A DNA stretch of 12,160 nt, taken from Bacteroidales bacterium (GTDB taxonomy: Bacteria > Bacteroidota > Bacteroidia > Bacteroidales > NBLH01). Below, in pieces: positions 1-7,355 of this stretch (position 1 is the stretch's first letter; the number at the start of each line of letters is the position of its first letter). The stretch spans positions 1 through 12,160 of the forward strand of contig JALSLF010000399.1 of the NCBI GenBank assembly GCA_026988445.1. Reading direction: 5' to 3'. The notes below the pieces were generated by a model that did no database searches, was not told the origin of the DNA, and was given only the letters and a program-made list of their open reading frames with translations. A program made the translations under genes and the position numbers.

Positions 1-376
1 CAAGTAAGGAGTTGAATTTATAAGGGTATATTTTCCCGTTTTCATAATACGATAGTGAAGATCTTATGCTCACAAACCAAATCCGGTTTTTGCTGTCTTC
101 AAAAATTTCCAGAACGGTATTTTGCGGGAGACCATCTTCAATTCCGTAATTAACAAATTCATATCCGTTAAAGCGGCTCACACCATTATCCGTAGCTACC
201 CAAATATAACCTTTTGAATCCTGTATAACATGGAAAATATCAGAGCTGGGAAGTCCGTTATCCGCATCATAATGCCGGAAAGGATATCTTTGTGCATTTA
301 TTTTGGCATCAACTAAAAAAAAACTCACCAATAAAAAAACACGAAGTGTAAAATGATATGATGATAATATGCGCAT
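1..376 (-). CDS. Two-component regulator propeller sensor protein, N-terminal part (cut by window edge)
   Basis: This is the first 125 residues of a protein that continues past the left edge. Reading leftward from the ATG at 376-374, it starts with a hydrophobic signal segment (around VFLLVSFFLV) ending near INAQ. It continues with YPFRHYDADNGLPSSDIF, then DSKGYIWVATDNGVSRFNG, then a second copy with GLPQNTVLEIFEDSKNRIWF. These are two consecutive Reg_prop (two-component regulator propeller) blades. In Bacteroidota such periplasmic propellers usually form a ligand-sensing domain joined to a transmembrane segment and a cytoplasmic output, commonly a LytS-type or hybrid histidine kinase. The output domain lies outside the window, so kinase activity is inferred. 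The gene is in the same direction as the DUF3108 gene 77 bp upstream but has its own candidate -7 box, so it may be a separate transcription unit. Confidence 0.85.
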   Translation of the reverse strand, partial: MRILSSYHFTLRVFLLVSFFLVDAKINAQRYPFRHYDADNGLPSSDIFHVIQDSKGYIWVATDNGVSRFNGYEFVNYGIEDGLPQNTVLEIFEDSKNRIWFVSIRSSLSYYENGKIYPYKFNSLL

Positions 377-398
377 CTATATTTTTGAATTCGGAAAT

Positions 399-406
399 CA
401 AAGATA
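399..406 (-). promoter_or_regulatory. Candidate Bacteroidetes -7 element (TATCTTTG) for the propeller sensor gene
   Basis: On the minus strand the box TATCTTTG matches the Bacteroidetes -7 consensus TAnnTTTG and lies 22 bp before the start codon at 376. No TTG-type -33 element is present at the usual 19-21 bp spacing (GAC is found there), so the call rests on the -7 box and its position alone. Confidence 0.35.
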
Positions 407-453
407 GTTAAAGATTTTTAATAGTTGTCATACATTATACTAAAAAATTCTGT

Positions 454-1215
454 TTATTCAGAAAATTCTAAAGGATATTTTAAGCCTTTATATTCTACTA
501 AATCCGTTTTAAACGAGCCTACAAAAAGTTTCATTTTTATCCTTACGGGAATTTTATTCTTATCATTTGATATCCATATATCCAGTGCTTCTTCGTCTTT
601 AAATGTTCCTTTTTCAACAACCGGCTTAAATTTCATGCATTCAATTTTTCCTAAATCTGTTTTAATAGTTTCAATTCCTTTGTATCTGATAATCATGTTC
701 CAAGGTTTATCATGAAAATAAGTATATATTTCAAAGACTTGTCCGGGTTTAAGTCCGTGAATGCTTTCTCGAACATAATAAAATGCCGAAACTACATCAA
801 AAATATTTTTATCTATTTTTTTTTCACCACTAAGTTTACTTTTTAAGCTATGTGCGTCTTGATTAAAGTAAACGATATTAAATTTTTTCCAATCACCTTC
901 GGTTAAATCCATCAATGATTTATAGGGTAAACCCGTACTTATATCAAACCACGATTCATATCGGTCGTAAACATGATAAATTACATGTGCCATACCAATG
1001 GTTTTGCCAATGGCTTTTACATGATAAACCGGTTTTCCGTAAAAATTTACTTTTTCTAAACTCACGGTAGCTTCTCCACCGGTAATCCACCCGTAGGACA
1101 TTTCGTAGCGTAGTTTTTCACCTGCCTTATAAGGTTTATTATTATTTTGAGCAAATAGACTTGCGGTATTTAATACACTAAATAATACAATGAAAGCTAT
1201 TGATTTTATAAACAT
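454..1215 (-). CDS. Exported DUF3108 domain-containing protein
   Basis: This is a conserved Bacteroidota protein of unknown biochemical role. The ATG at 1215 gives a 253-residue protein with a good signal peptide (MFIKSIAFIVLFSVLNTASLFA, cleavage near AQ/NN), so it should be exported to the periplasm or outer membrane. After the signal comes the DUF3108 hallmark YKAGEKLRYEMSYGWITGG, followed by GKTIGMAHVIYHVYDRYESWFD, DVVSAFYYVR, and a C-terminal stretch with IECMKFKP, IWISNDKNKIPVRIKMK and GSFKTDL. The reading frame is open to an upstream ATG at 1275, which would add 20 lysine-rich residues before the signal peptide and overlap the pentapeptide gene by 8 bp; I prefer 1215 because it gives a normal n-region. 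The gene follows the pentapeptide-repeat gene closely and is probably cotranscribed with it. The family and the export are well supported, but the function is unknown. Confidence 0.88.
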   Translation of the reverse strand: MFIKSIAFIVLFSVLNTASLFAQNNNKPYKAGEKLRYEMSYGWITGGEATVSLEKVNFYGKPVYHVKAIGKTIGMAHVIYHVYDRYESWFDISTGLPYKSLMDLTEGDWKKFNIVYFNQDAHSLKSKLSGEKKIDKNIFDVVSAFYYVRESIHGLKPGQVFEIYTYFHDKPWNMIIRYKGIETIKTDLGKIECMKFKPVVEKGTFKDEEALDIWISNDKNKIPVRIKMKLFVGSFKTDLVEYKGLKYPLEFSE

Positions 1216-1267
1216 AAATTTGATTTTCTTTTTAATATATACACTTGATGTAAGCTTTTCCCTAATA

Positions 1268-1834
1268 TTATTCAATAATTATATTATATTTGGTAAGCAA
1301 ACCGGCTAAATTATTCCGTGAAAATTTTGTTTTTTTCAGCTTATTTATATCCGGATCTATTATAAAATTAGATGCAGAACGAAAATCAGTGCTTTCAAGT
1401 ATTGTGTTTTCAAATACAGCCCCGCTTAAATCACAATCATCAAATACAGAAAAACTTAAATCACAAGCGATAAAATCCACTTCTTTAAGACTGCAATTTT
1501 TAAAAAGTGTTTGCTTTATTTTTAATGAATAAAACGAGGATAAATCAATGCTACAGTTTGTAAATTTGAAAGACAAAATAAAATGATTACAATCTTGAAA
1601 ATTCAAACCCAATAATTTACAGTTATTAAATTCAACATCTTTAAAAGAGGTATTATTTAATTTAGACATACTTAAATCACAATTTTCAAAAACACATTCT
1701 GAAAAAATAACTGATGACAGATTAATGTTGTTAAAGTTACATTCAAAAAATTGGCAATTATCAAATTCAGTACCTGTAACTTCTTCGGTACGAAAAGTTT
1801 TATTTTTAATTATTTTGTCTTCTATATAAATCAT
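1268..1834 (-). CDS. Pentapeptide-repeat protein (right-handed beta-helix)
   Basis: This 188-residue protein has no signal peptide and is presumably cytoplasmic. Residues about 24-153 are a run of pentapeptide units of the A(D/N)LXX type with F or L at the centre, for example FDNCQ, FFECN, CDLSM, TSFKD, CDLSF, CDLSG and AVFEN. This predicts a right-handed quadrilateral beta-helix. The tail (residues 156-188, IIDPDINKLKK to GLLTKYNIIIE) resembles the tail I recall from other Bacteroidota pentapeptide proteins and is not itself a repeat. Some members of this fold (Qnr, MfpA, McbG) mimic B-form DNA and protect DNA gyrase. This protein is shorter than Qnr (about 215 residues), and nothing in the sequence shows that it binds gyrase, so its role is open. 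It has a -7 promoter box just upstream and is probably cotranscribed with the DUF3108 gene downstream. Confidence 0.88.
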   Translation of the reverse strand: MIYIEDKIIKNKTFRTEEVTGTEFDNCQFFECNFNNINLSSVIFSECVFENCDLSMSKLNNTSFKDVEFNNCKLLGLNFQDCNHFILSFKFTNCSIDLSSFYSLKIKQTLFKNCSLKEVDFIACDLSFSVFDDCDLSGAVFENTILESTDFRSASNFIIDPDINKLKKTKFSRNNLAGLLTKYNIIIE

Positions 1835-1847
1835 AACAATATTTTGC

Positions 1848-1855
1848 CAAATATA
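1848..1855 (-). promoter_or_regulatory. Candidate -7 element (TATATTTG) for the pentapeptide-repeat gene
   Basis: TATATTTG on the minus strand is a perfect TAnnTTTG box 13 bp before the start codon at 1834. It would give a very short leader. No convincing TTG -33 element lies at normal spacing. The same octamer forms the better-supported promoter of the AbiE pair. Confidence 0.35.
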
Positions 1856-1889
1856 GTAAATAATGAAAACAGGCTGGAGGCTTTTTGTT

Positions 1890-1930
1890 TTTTTCTATGG
1901 AAGTGAACGAAGCAAACACGTATAGAAAAA
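1890..1930 (-). terminator. Possible terminator hairpin after the AbiE operon
   Basis: TTTTTCTAT (1890-1898) and ATAGAAAAA (1922-1930) are perfect complements. GTG/CAC (1903-1905/1917-1919) could extend the stem after mismatches. The hairpin lies 50 bp past the stop codon of the minus-strand AbiEii gene. The stem is AT-rich and A/T-flanked on both sides, so it is a weak intrinsic-terminator candidate that could work in either direction. Confidence 0.35.
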
Positions 1931-1980
1931 CGCAAAATTACATACAGACTTATCTTATGCGTATTATTCTTTCATCATTA

Positions 1981-2772
1981 TCAAATCTGTTCTAATAATT
2001 TTGTCTTTATCAGCTTGTAAGCAATAGAGCTGTCATATTTTATATCAGGTCTTAAAAGTCCAAAAATATCTCCTGTAAATTCTGCTTCTTGCATTTTCTT
2101 TTCCATGTTTAAGATAAATTCTTTACTGCTTGGTGATTTGTTTTTTTCTTTGTTCATATATCCATGCCAACACGAAATTATTTTTGATAAGTTTATATCT
2201 GAATTTGTTATTGCATAGTATAAATCAAATAAATCCCTTCCTTTTTTTTGTTGGTAAAGTGCTCGTAATTTGGTGGCAAGAAGTTCTTCTAATTCATAGG
2301 TTTTTAAAATGCATTTTCCTGTAAACCAACCGTTATCAATATTCAACTTAATATCTTTAAAACCGAGAAAACTAAAATGCTCCCTGCAATTAATTTCTAT
2401 TTTTAGTCTCATTGATATTATAGGCTGAATTTCAGAGTGAAACCGGAAAATTATATTATTGTTGTTCGCTTTGATTTTAACTTTGGGTTTTATCTCAAAA
2501 AAATCAATAACATCTTTCAGTTTATCTAAAATATCTCCAATTGGACCTTTATTAATTTGTACTAAATCAATGTCTTCTGAATATCTTGCTTGAGGTTTAA
2601 GATATATTTTGTGTAAAGCTGTACCTCCCCTGAAAGCTAAATTTTCTCTTAAAAAGTCATTTGAAAAAATTGCAACCAATACCCTTTCAATTATTAAATC
2701 TTGCTCAATTTGTGCATCGGTATGCCAAGGGGCAAACTCTTTCCATTCTTCTATATATCTTTTGGGTATCAT
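1981..2772 (-). CDS. abiEii: AbiEii/AbiGii-family nucleotidyltransferase toxin (type IV TA system)
   Basis: This is a 263-residue nucleotidyltransferase-fold toxin. The core motif is seen as FRGGTALHKIY (residues 47-57), followed by RYSEDIDLV (63-71), whose D67 and D69 should bind the catalytic metal ions. A third acidic strand, LKIEIN, lies at 123-128. The helical motif TKLRALYQQKKGRDLFDLYYA (167-187) contains the conserved Lys168 and Arg179-Asp180. These are the hallmarks of the AbiEii/MenT family. Characterised relatives use a nucleotide as donor and block growth: MenT toxins modify tRNA, and streptococcal AbiEii binds GTP and gives phage abortive infection. The start codon overlaps the AbiEi stop by one base (TAATG), implying translational coupling. 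No catalytic residue seems to be missing, so the toxin looks intact. The target and any phage effect are inferred. Confidence 0.92.
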   Translation of the reverse strand: MIPKRYIEEWKEFAPWHTDAQIEQDLIIERVLVAIFSNDFLRENLAFRGGTALHKIYLKPQARYSEDIDLVQINKGPIGDILDKLKDVIDFFEIKPKVKIKANNNNIIFRFHSEIQPIISMRLKIEINCREHFSFLGFKDIKLNIDNGWFTGKCILKTYELEELLATKLRALYQQKKGRDLFDLYYAITNSDINLSKIISCWHGYMNKEKNKSPSSKEFILNMEKKMQEAEFTGDIFGLLRPDIKYDSSIAYKLIKTKLLEQI

Positions 2773-3584
2773 TAATAATCTATATCAATGTTAATAACTA
2801 CCTTCCATTTTTTATTAATCTTACCCTTATTCCGGCTTAATGACGAAAGTAATGTCCTATTTGTTTTTTTATTTTCTATTGATTTGTATAGTGAATTTGC
2901 AAGCGTCGTTTCATTGAAAATTTCATCAAAAATAAAGCCTAAACGCTGTATTGTAGTATTGCTTTTAAATACTTGTGCTGTTTCATAAAGTTTTTGCGGG
3001 TTGATTTCTTCTGAAAGTTCTTCAATAATTGACAATGCCCTGTTTATCCCGCCAATTCTTTTGTGGTAATAGATTAAGTCAAGCACTGTTAATTCGGGGG
3101 AAGAAACCTTAATATAACCTGCATCTGTTTTTTTTTCAATTAGATTATTTTTAGCCCATTTATTCTTTGTAAAAAAAATGATTTCAAGTTTGTCGTTTTT
3201 AATCTTTCTCAACGCAGGGTACTCAATTATTACTTGGGTGTTCATAGTTTGCTGATGGCTTGCTCCGTGTATGCTTGCAGCTGAAAATAACCCAAGATAA
3301 TAATCTCGTTTTATAAATTGCATTAAATCATCAATGTATAAATACACAGGCAATATTCCTAAGTTGGAATATTCAGGCGGTATTATTACATAAAACCCTT
3401 GTCGTATTTGTGCAATTTTCTTATTTGTTTTTGCACGAAATATGGTTTGCTGTATTGCTTTATATGATAAATTGGTGTTTTCTTGTAACTCAGATAATGT
3501 GATTGAATATCTGCCTTTTGAACGGACTTTTTGCAGATAGTTATTGAAGTTAAAATATCTTTCTTTTTTCATAACGAGATGCAT
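2772..3584 (-). CDS. abiEi: AbiEi-family antitoxin / transcriptional repressor (type IV TA system)
   Basis: This 270-residue partner of the adjacent toxin begins with a winged helix-turn-helix at about residues 13-67, with ITLSELQENTNLSYKAIQQTIFRAKTN as the HTH and KIAQIRQGFYVIIPPEY as the wing. The AbiEi antitoxin core follows: YYLGLFSAASIHGASHQQ (95-112), SSPELTVLDLIYYHKRIGG (161-179), and a C-terminal end with KWKVVINID. In studied AbiE systems the antitoxin represses its own operon by binding inverted repeats through the wHTH and neutralises the toxin without stable complex formation (type IV). A 31-bp palindrome overlaps the predicted transcription start here. The ATG at 3584 lies inside that palindrome; an alternative start at 3572 (MKKERYF) would leave the operator wholly in the leader. 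The gene is a little longer than many AbiEi proteins because of its C-terminal domain. Confidence 0.9.
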   Translation of the reverse strand: MHLVMKKERYFNFNNYLQKVRSKGRYSITLSELQENTNLSYKAIQQTIFRAKTNKKIAQIRQGFYVIIPPEYSNLGILPVYLYIDDLMQFIKRDYYLGLFSAASIHGASHQQTMNTQVIIEYPALRKIKNDKLEIIFFTKNKWAKNNLIEKKTDAGYIKVSSPELTVLDLIYYHKRIGGINRALSIIEELSEEINPQKLYETAQVFKSNTTIQRLGFIFDEIFNETTLANSLYKSIENKKTNRTLLSSLSRNKGKINKKWKVVINIDIDY

Positions 3585-3611
3585 AATTCTACGAAAAACG
3601 TAGTATTATGC
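3581..3611. promoter_or_regulatory. Palindromic operator of the AbiE operon
   Basis: The 31-bp sequence reads GCATAAT-T-CTACG, spacer AAAAA, CGTAG-T-ATTATGC. It has 13-bp arms with 12 of 13 pairs matched around a 5-bp A-tract. It overlaps the last base of the -7 box, the predicted transcription start and the first possible start codon of abiEi. This placement suits a repressor site, and AbiEi proteins are known to autoregulate through inverted repeats. Binding by this AbiEi is inferred. Confidence 0.7.
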
Positions 3612-3642
3612 AAATATAGTTAATTGTTGGCTTTATTGCAAA
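3611..3642 (-). promoter_or_regulatory. Bacteroidetes-type promoter of the AbiE operon
   Basis: On the minus strand TTTG (3642-3639), 20 bp of spacer and TATATTTG (3618-3611) match the Bacteroidetes -33/-7 consensus (TTTG, about 19-21 bp, TAnnTTTG). Transcription should start near 3603-3606, about 20 nt before the ATG at 3584. The heptamer TGCAAAT occurs in both boxes on the plus strand (3609-3615 and 3637-3643, 28 bp apart), which could be a second level of operator sequence or simply follow from the two boxes. Confidence 0.65.
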
Positions 3643-4026
3643 TTAATCGTCTAATTTACCCATTTTAGTTACATTCAAGGTAAAACATAATTGTACCGTA
3701 TGAATTACCCGATAGTAAAAATCTTATCATTACCTGCTCCGGATGTTTTTTGTTTATAACTTATCTGATAATATTTAACTCAACTTTCCCAAGTTTATAT
3801 TTTTGCCACAGATGCACGAATTACTGAGGATTTAGTTGATACTATAATTATTAGCACTGAAATTTTTCTCTTTTCGCCAAATCTAAAAAAGGAAAATAGA
3901 AATAAAAAATTGAATTATTTTATTCGTGCATCTGTGGCTATATTATTATTTACATGCTTGCGAAAGTTAAGTATTTAAAATTATTTTATAATTTTAAAAC
4001 CAAATTCTAACTAAATCTAAACTTTT
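3612..4026. other. Non-coding gap between the divergent abiEi and sortilin-like genes
   Basis: No ORF or RNA gene is supported here. The left end carries the abiEi promoter. From 3643 to 3777 I see nothing distinctive. From 3778 to 3972 there is a nested inverted-repeat element. The last 54 bp before the plus-strand ATG at 4027 are very AT-rich, and I could not pick out a good TAnnTTTG promoter, so the promoter of the sortilin-like gene is not located. Confidence 0.6.
3778..3972. repeat. Nested inverted-repeat element (MITE-like or dispersed intergenic repeat)
   Basis: The inner arms are perfect 17-bp inverted repeats, GCCACAGATGCACGAAT (3805-3821) and ATTCGTGCATCTGTGGC (3922-3938), enclosing 100 bp of AT-rich sequence. 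Outside them is a second pair, ACTCAACTTTCCCAAG (3778-3793) and CTTGCGAAAGTTAAGT (3957-3972), complementary at 14 of 16 positions. A short TATATT lies near both ends of the inner element (3796-3801 and 3939-3944) but is not exactly adjacent on the left. No coding capacity is present, so it could be a non-autonomous element, a relic, or a dispersed palindromic repeat. Confidence 0.6.
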
Positions 4027-7000
4027 ATGAAAAAGAAATTATTTTTTACGGTAATGTTTTTTTTAAGTATTTTTTTAATAAATGCTCAAGAAAAACAGAT
4101 TAATTTTAAAGATGTTGATTTTTCCGGATTAAAATTTCGCAGTATAGGGCCCGCTTTTATGTCGGGGCGTATCGCCGATATTGCTATAAATCCTGAAAAT
4201 GAAAATGTTTGGTATGTGGCTGTTGGTTCCGGTGGAGTATGGAAAACCGAGAACTCAGGAACTACTTGGAAAGCCTTATTTGATAATCAAGCGGTTTATT
4301 CTACGGGTTGCATTACTATTGACCCTAATAATACAAACCGTATTTGGGTAGGTACCGGCGAAAATGTGGGTGGTCGCCATGTTGGTTTTGGCGATGGTAT
4401 TTATTTAAGTACAGATGCCGGAAAAACATGGAAAAACATGGGTTTGAAAAATTCCGAGCGGATTTCAAAAATCATTGTTCATCCTGAAAACTCCGATATT
4501 GTTTGGGTTGCGGTGCAAGGCGCATTGTGGTCGAGTGGGGGAGAGCGTGGGCTTTATATGACTACCGACGGAGGTAAAACTTGGAAAAATACCCTTTCCG
4601 TAAACAAATGGACAGGTGCTACCGATTTATTAATTGACCCGCGTAACCCAAAACGGCTTTATGCGGCAACTTGGCAGCGTCATAGAAATGTAGCTGCATA
4701 TATGGGCGGAGGTCCCGGCTCAGGAATTTACCGAAGTGAAGACGGTGGTCTAAGTTGGGAAAAATTAACACAAGGATTACCTAAAAGTAATATGGGTAAA
4801 ATCGGCTTGGCTATTTCACCACAAAAACCGGATGTAATTTATGCTGCCATTGAGCTTGACCGGCGTAAAGGAGCTGTTTATCGTTCATCAGACCGGGGTG
4901 CATCTTGGACAAAAATGTCGGAGGCTGTTTCCGGTGGTACCGGACCACACTATTATCAAGAGTTATATGCAAGTCCGCATTATTTTGATTTGATTTTTCT
5001 TGCCGATGTACGTATGCAAATGTCGGAAGATGGAGGTAAAACATTTGTACAAATGAATGAACAGTTTAAACACTCCGATAATCATGCTTTAGCATTTAAA
5101 AAATCAGACCCGAAGTTTATGCTGGTAGGTACCGATGGTGGTTTGTATATAAGTTATGACCATACAAAAACATGGAAATTTATTGATAATTTGCCTGTTA
5201 CTCAATTTTATAAATTAGCGCTTGATGACACGGAACCTTTTTATAATATTTATGGGGGTACACAAGATAACAATACGCAATGCGGTCCGTCGCGTACCGA
5301 TAATTTGCACGGAATAAGAAATGCTGATTGGGAAGTTGTACTTTTTGCCGACGGGCATCAGCCGGCTACAGAACCCGGAAATCCGGATATTGTTTATGCC
5401 GAATGGCAACAAGGAAATTTAGTACGCATTGACCGTTCTACCGGAGAAGTGGTTCATATTCAACCACAAGCCGGTGAAGCTGAGCCTTTTGAACGCTTTA
5501 ATTGGGATGCTCCAATATTAGTTAGCCCTCATAATCCGACCACCATTTATTATGCATCGTATCGTGTTTGGAAATCAACAGACAGAGGTGATAACTGGAC
5601 TGCTATTTCAGGAGATTTAACTAAAAATCAAGAACGCATGGCTCTTCCTATTATGGGTAAAAAACAGAGCTATGATAATGCTTGGGATTTATATGCAATG
5701 TCGGTTTTTAATACCATTACTTCTTTGGCAGAATCGCCTAAACAAAAAGGATTAATTTATGCCGGTACCGATGATGGTTTGATACAAGTAACCGAAGATG
5801 ACGGTAAAACCTGGCGGAAAATTCCGGTTAGTAAATTACCCGGAGCACCCTCAACCGCTTTTGTAAATAATATTGTAGCTGATTTATTCGATGCTGCCAC
5901 CGTTTATGTAGCTTTGGATAACCATAAATACGGAGATTTTAAACCCTATTTATATAAAAGTTCCAATAAAGGCAAAACATGGACATCTATAAGCAGTAAT
6001 TTGCCACAGAAAACCATTGTTTGGCGTTTAGTGCAAGATCATGTTCAGCCGAATTTATTATTTATTGGAACTGAGTTTGGTGTGTATTTTAGTACGAACG
6101 GCGGAAAAGAATGGAAGCAACTTAAAGGTGGAATACCTACCATTGCTGTTCGTGATTTAAGTATTCAGCGCAGGGAAAATGATTTGGTAGCTGCCACTTT
6201 CGGTCGCGGTTTTTATATTTTAGACGATATCTCCCCCTTACGCAATATTTCTGCTGAAACATTGAATAAAAAAGCGGTATTGTTTGACCTTAAAGATGCT
6301 TGGTGGTATATTCCGCGTTCGGTTATCGGTTTTGAGAAAAATGCTTTTTCGGGAGCTAATCATTTTATTGCACCCAATCCTCCTTTTGGTGCAGTTTTTA
6401 CTTATTATTTAAAAGATGAGTTGAAAAGCAAAGAGCAAATCCGGAAAGAAAAAGAAAAACAATTAGAGAAAGAGGCTAAAGATATTCCTTTTCCGGGATG
6501 GGAAGCATTAAGTGATGAAAAAACAGAACAAAAACCGGTAATTTGGCTCACGGTTGCCGATGAAAACGGAAATATTATCCGTAGGATAAAAGGCGAAACA
6601 GGAAAAGGCTTCCATCGTATTGCTTGGGATTTACGTTATCCGGCACAAACTCCTGTTCGACTAAATTCTAAAAACAACAGAGGAAGAAAGCCGAAAGGAC
6701 AATTGGTAATGCCGGGAGTTTATAAAGTACAACTTTCCTTAGAGCAAAACGGAGAAGTTACGGTTTTATCGGATTATAAGAGCTTTAAGCTTAAAGAAAT
6801 GCGTAAACCGGCTATTGAAGGTCCTTCGCATGAAGAAACTGCTGCATTTTGGAAAGATGTTGCTGAAACACAACAAAAAATTTCAGCATTGAACATAGTT
6901 TTGCAAAAATCATTAAATAAATGCAAAGCCATGAAAACTGCTTTGGACAGAACAGCTGCTGCGCCGGGTGATTTAGATACGCAACTTGAAAATTTACGTC

Positions 7001-7290
7001 AAAAATTAGTAAAAATTAATATTAAGTTAAACGGTAATCTGGCAAAAAATGAACCCGGTGAACGCAATACGCCAAGTTTAAACAATCGTCTCGGTACAAT
7101 TTTTACATCTATGAGGGCTTCGGCTTACGGGCCAACCGGAACCCATAAAAAGGTACTTGCTTTAGCAAAAAAAGAATATCTTGAATATAAAGAGCAATTA
7201 AAAAGTATTTTGGATAAAGATATGAAAGAACTGGAAAATGCCTTAAAAAAAGCGGGTGCACCTTGGATTGAAGATGAAGAATTACCTTAG
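4027..7290 (+). CDS. Exported sortilin/VPS10-like Asp-box beta-propeller protein (often annotated glycosyl hydrolase)
   Basis: This is a 1087-residue secreted protein. Residues 1-20 form a signal peptide (MKKKLFFTVMFFLSIFLINA/Q). Eleven Asp-box (BNR) motifs of the form S/T-x-D/N-x-G-x-x-W follow, at about 74 (TENSGTTW), 128 (STDAGKTW), 179, 237, 287, 333 (ending in F), 376 (weak, SYDHTKTW), 517, 589, 645 and 689. They predict two beta-propellers, about 35-390 and 430-735, as in sortilin/VPS10-type proteins. Residues about 836-920 (PVIWLTVADENGNIIRRIKG, HRIAWDLRYPA, PGVYKVQL) look like a FlgD-type Ig fold. A charged region (about 795-820) links them and a helical tail (about 935-1080) closes the protein. 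Asp boxes are structural and do not prove catalysis; I see no sialidase active-site set, so the glycosyl-hydrolase label is weak. No type IX sorting domain is visible at the C-terminus. It stands alone between two repeat-bearing gaps. Confidence 0.88.
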   Translation: MKKKLFFTVMFFLSIFLINAQEKQINFKDVDFSGLKFRSIGPAFMSGRIADIAINPENENVWYVAVGSGGVWKTENSGTTWKALFDNQAVYSTGCITIDPNNTNRIWVGTGENVGGRHVGFGDGIYLSTDAGKTWKNMGLKNSERISKIIVHPENSDIVWVAVQGALWSSGGERGLYMTTDGGKTWKNTLSVNKWTGATDLLIDPRNPKRLYAATWQRHRNVAAYMGGGPGSGIYRSEDGGLSWEKLTQGLPKSNMGKIGLAISPQKPDVIYAAIELDRRKGAVYRSSDRGASWTKMSEAVSGGTGPHYYQELYASPHYFDLIFLADVRMQMSEDGGKTFVQMNEQFKHSDNHALAFKKSDPKFMLVGTDGGLYISYDHTKTWKFIDNLPVTQFYKLALDDTEPFYNIYGGTQDNNTQCGPSRTDNLHGIRNADWEVVLFADGHQPATEPGNPDIVYAEWQQGNLVRIDRSTGEVVHIQPQAGEAEPFERFNWDAPILVSPHNPTTIYYASYRVWKSTDRGDNWTAISGDLTKNQERMALPIMGKKQSYDNAWDLYAMSVFNTITSLAESPKQKGLIYAGTDDGLIQVTEDDGKTWRKIPVSKLPGAPSTAFVNNIVADLFDAATVYVALDNHKYGDFKPYLYKSSNKGKTWTSISSNLPQKTIVWRLVQDHVQPNLLFIGTEFGVYFSTNGGKEWKQLKGGIPTIAVRDLSIQRRENDLVAATFGRGFYILDDISPLRNISAETLNKKAVLFDLKDAWWYIPRSVIGFEKNAFSGANHFIAPNPPFGAVFTYYLKDELKSKEQIRKEKEKQLEKEAKDIPFPGWEALSDEKTEQKPVIWLTVADENGNIIRRIKGETGKGFHRIAWDLRYPAQTPVRLNSKNNRGRKPKGQLVMPGVYKVQLSLEQNGEVTVLSDYKSFKLKEMRKPAIEGPSHEETAAFWKDVAETQQKISALNIVLQKSLNKCKAMKTALDRTAAAPGDLDTQLENLRQKLVKINIKLNGNLAKNEPGERNTPSLNNRLGTIFTSMRASAYGPTGTHKKVLALAKKEYLEYKEQLKSILDKDMKELENALKKAGAPWIEDEELP

Positions 7291-7355
7291 TGTAGTTGGT
7301 GTCTGTTAAAAATAGTGTACAAGCACGAGTTTAGTGGAATAAAGTAAATAGTGTA

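Noticed and set aside
425..715. Plus-strand 96-residue ORF
   Set aside because: It is antisense to the conserved DUF3108 gene, with no recognisable domain or promoter.
3778..3972. Insertion sequence
   Set aside because: It is only 195 bp, has no transposase fragment, and any target-site duplication is unclear; it is reported as a repeat instead.
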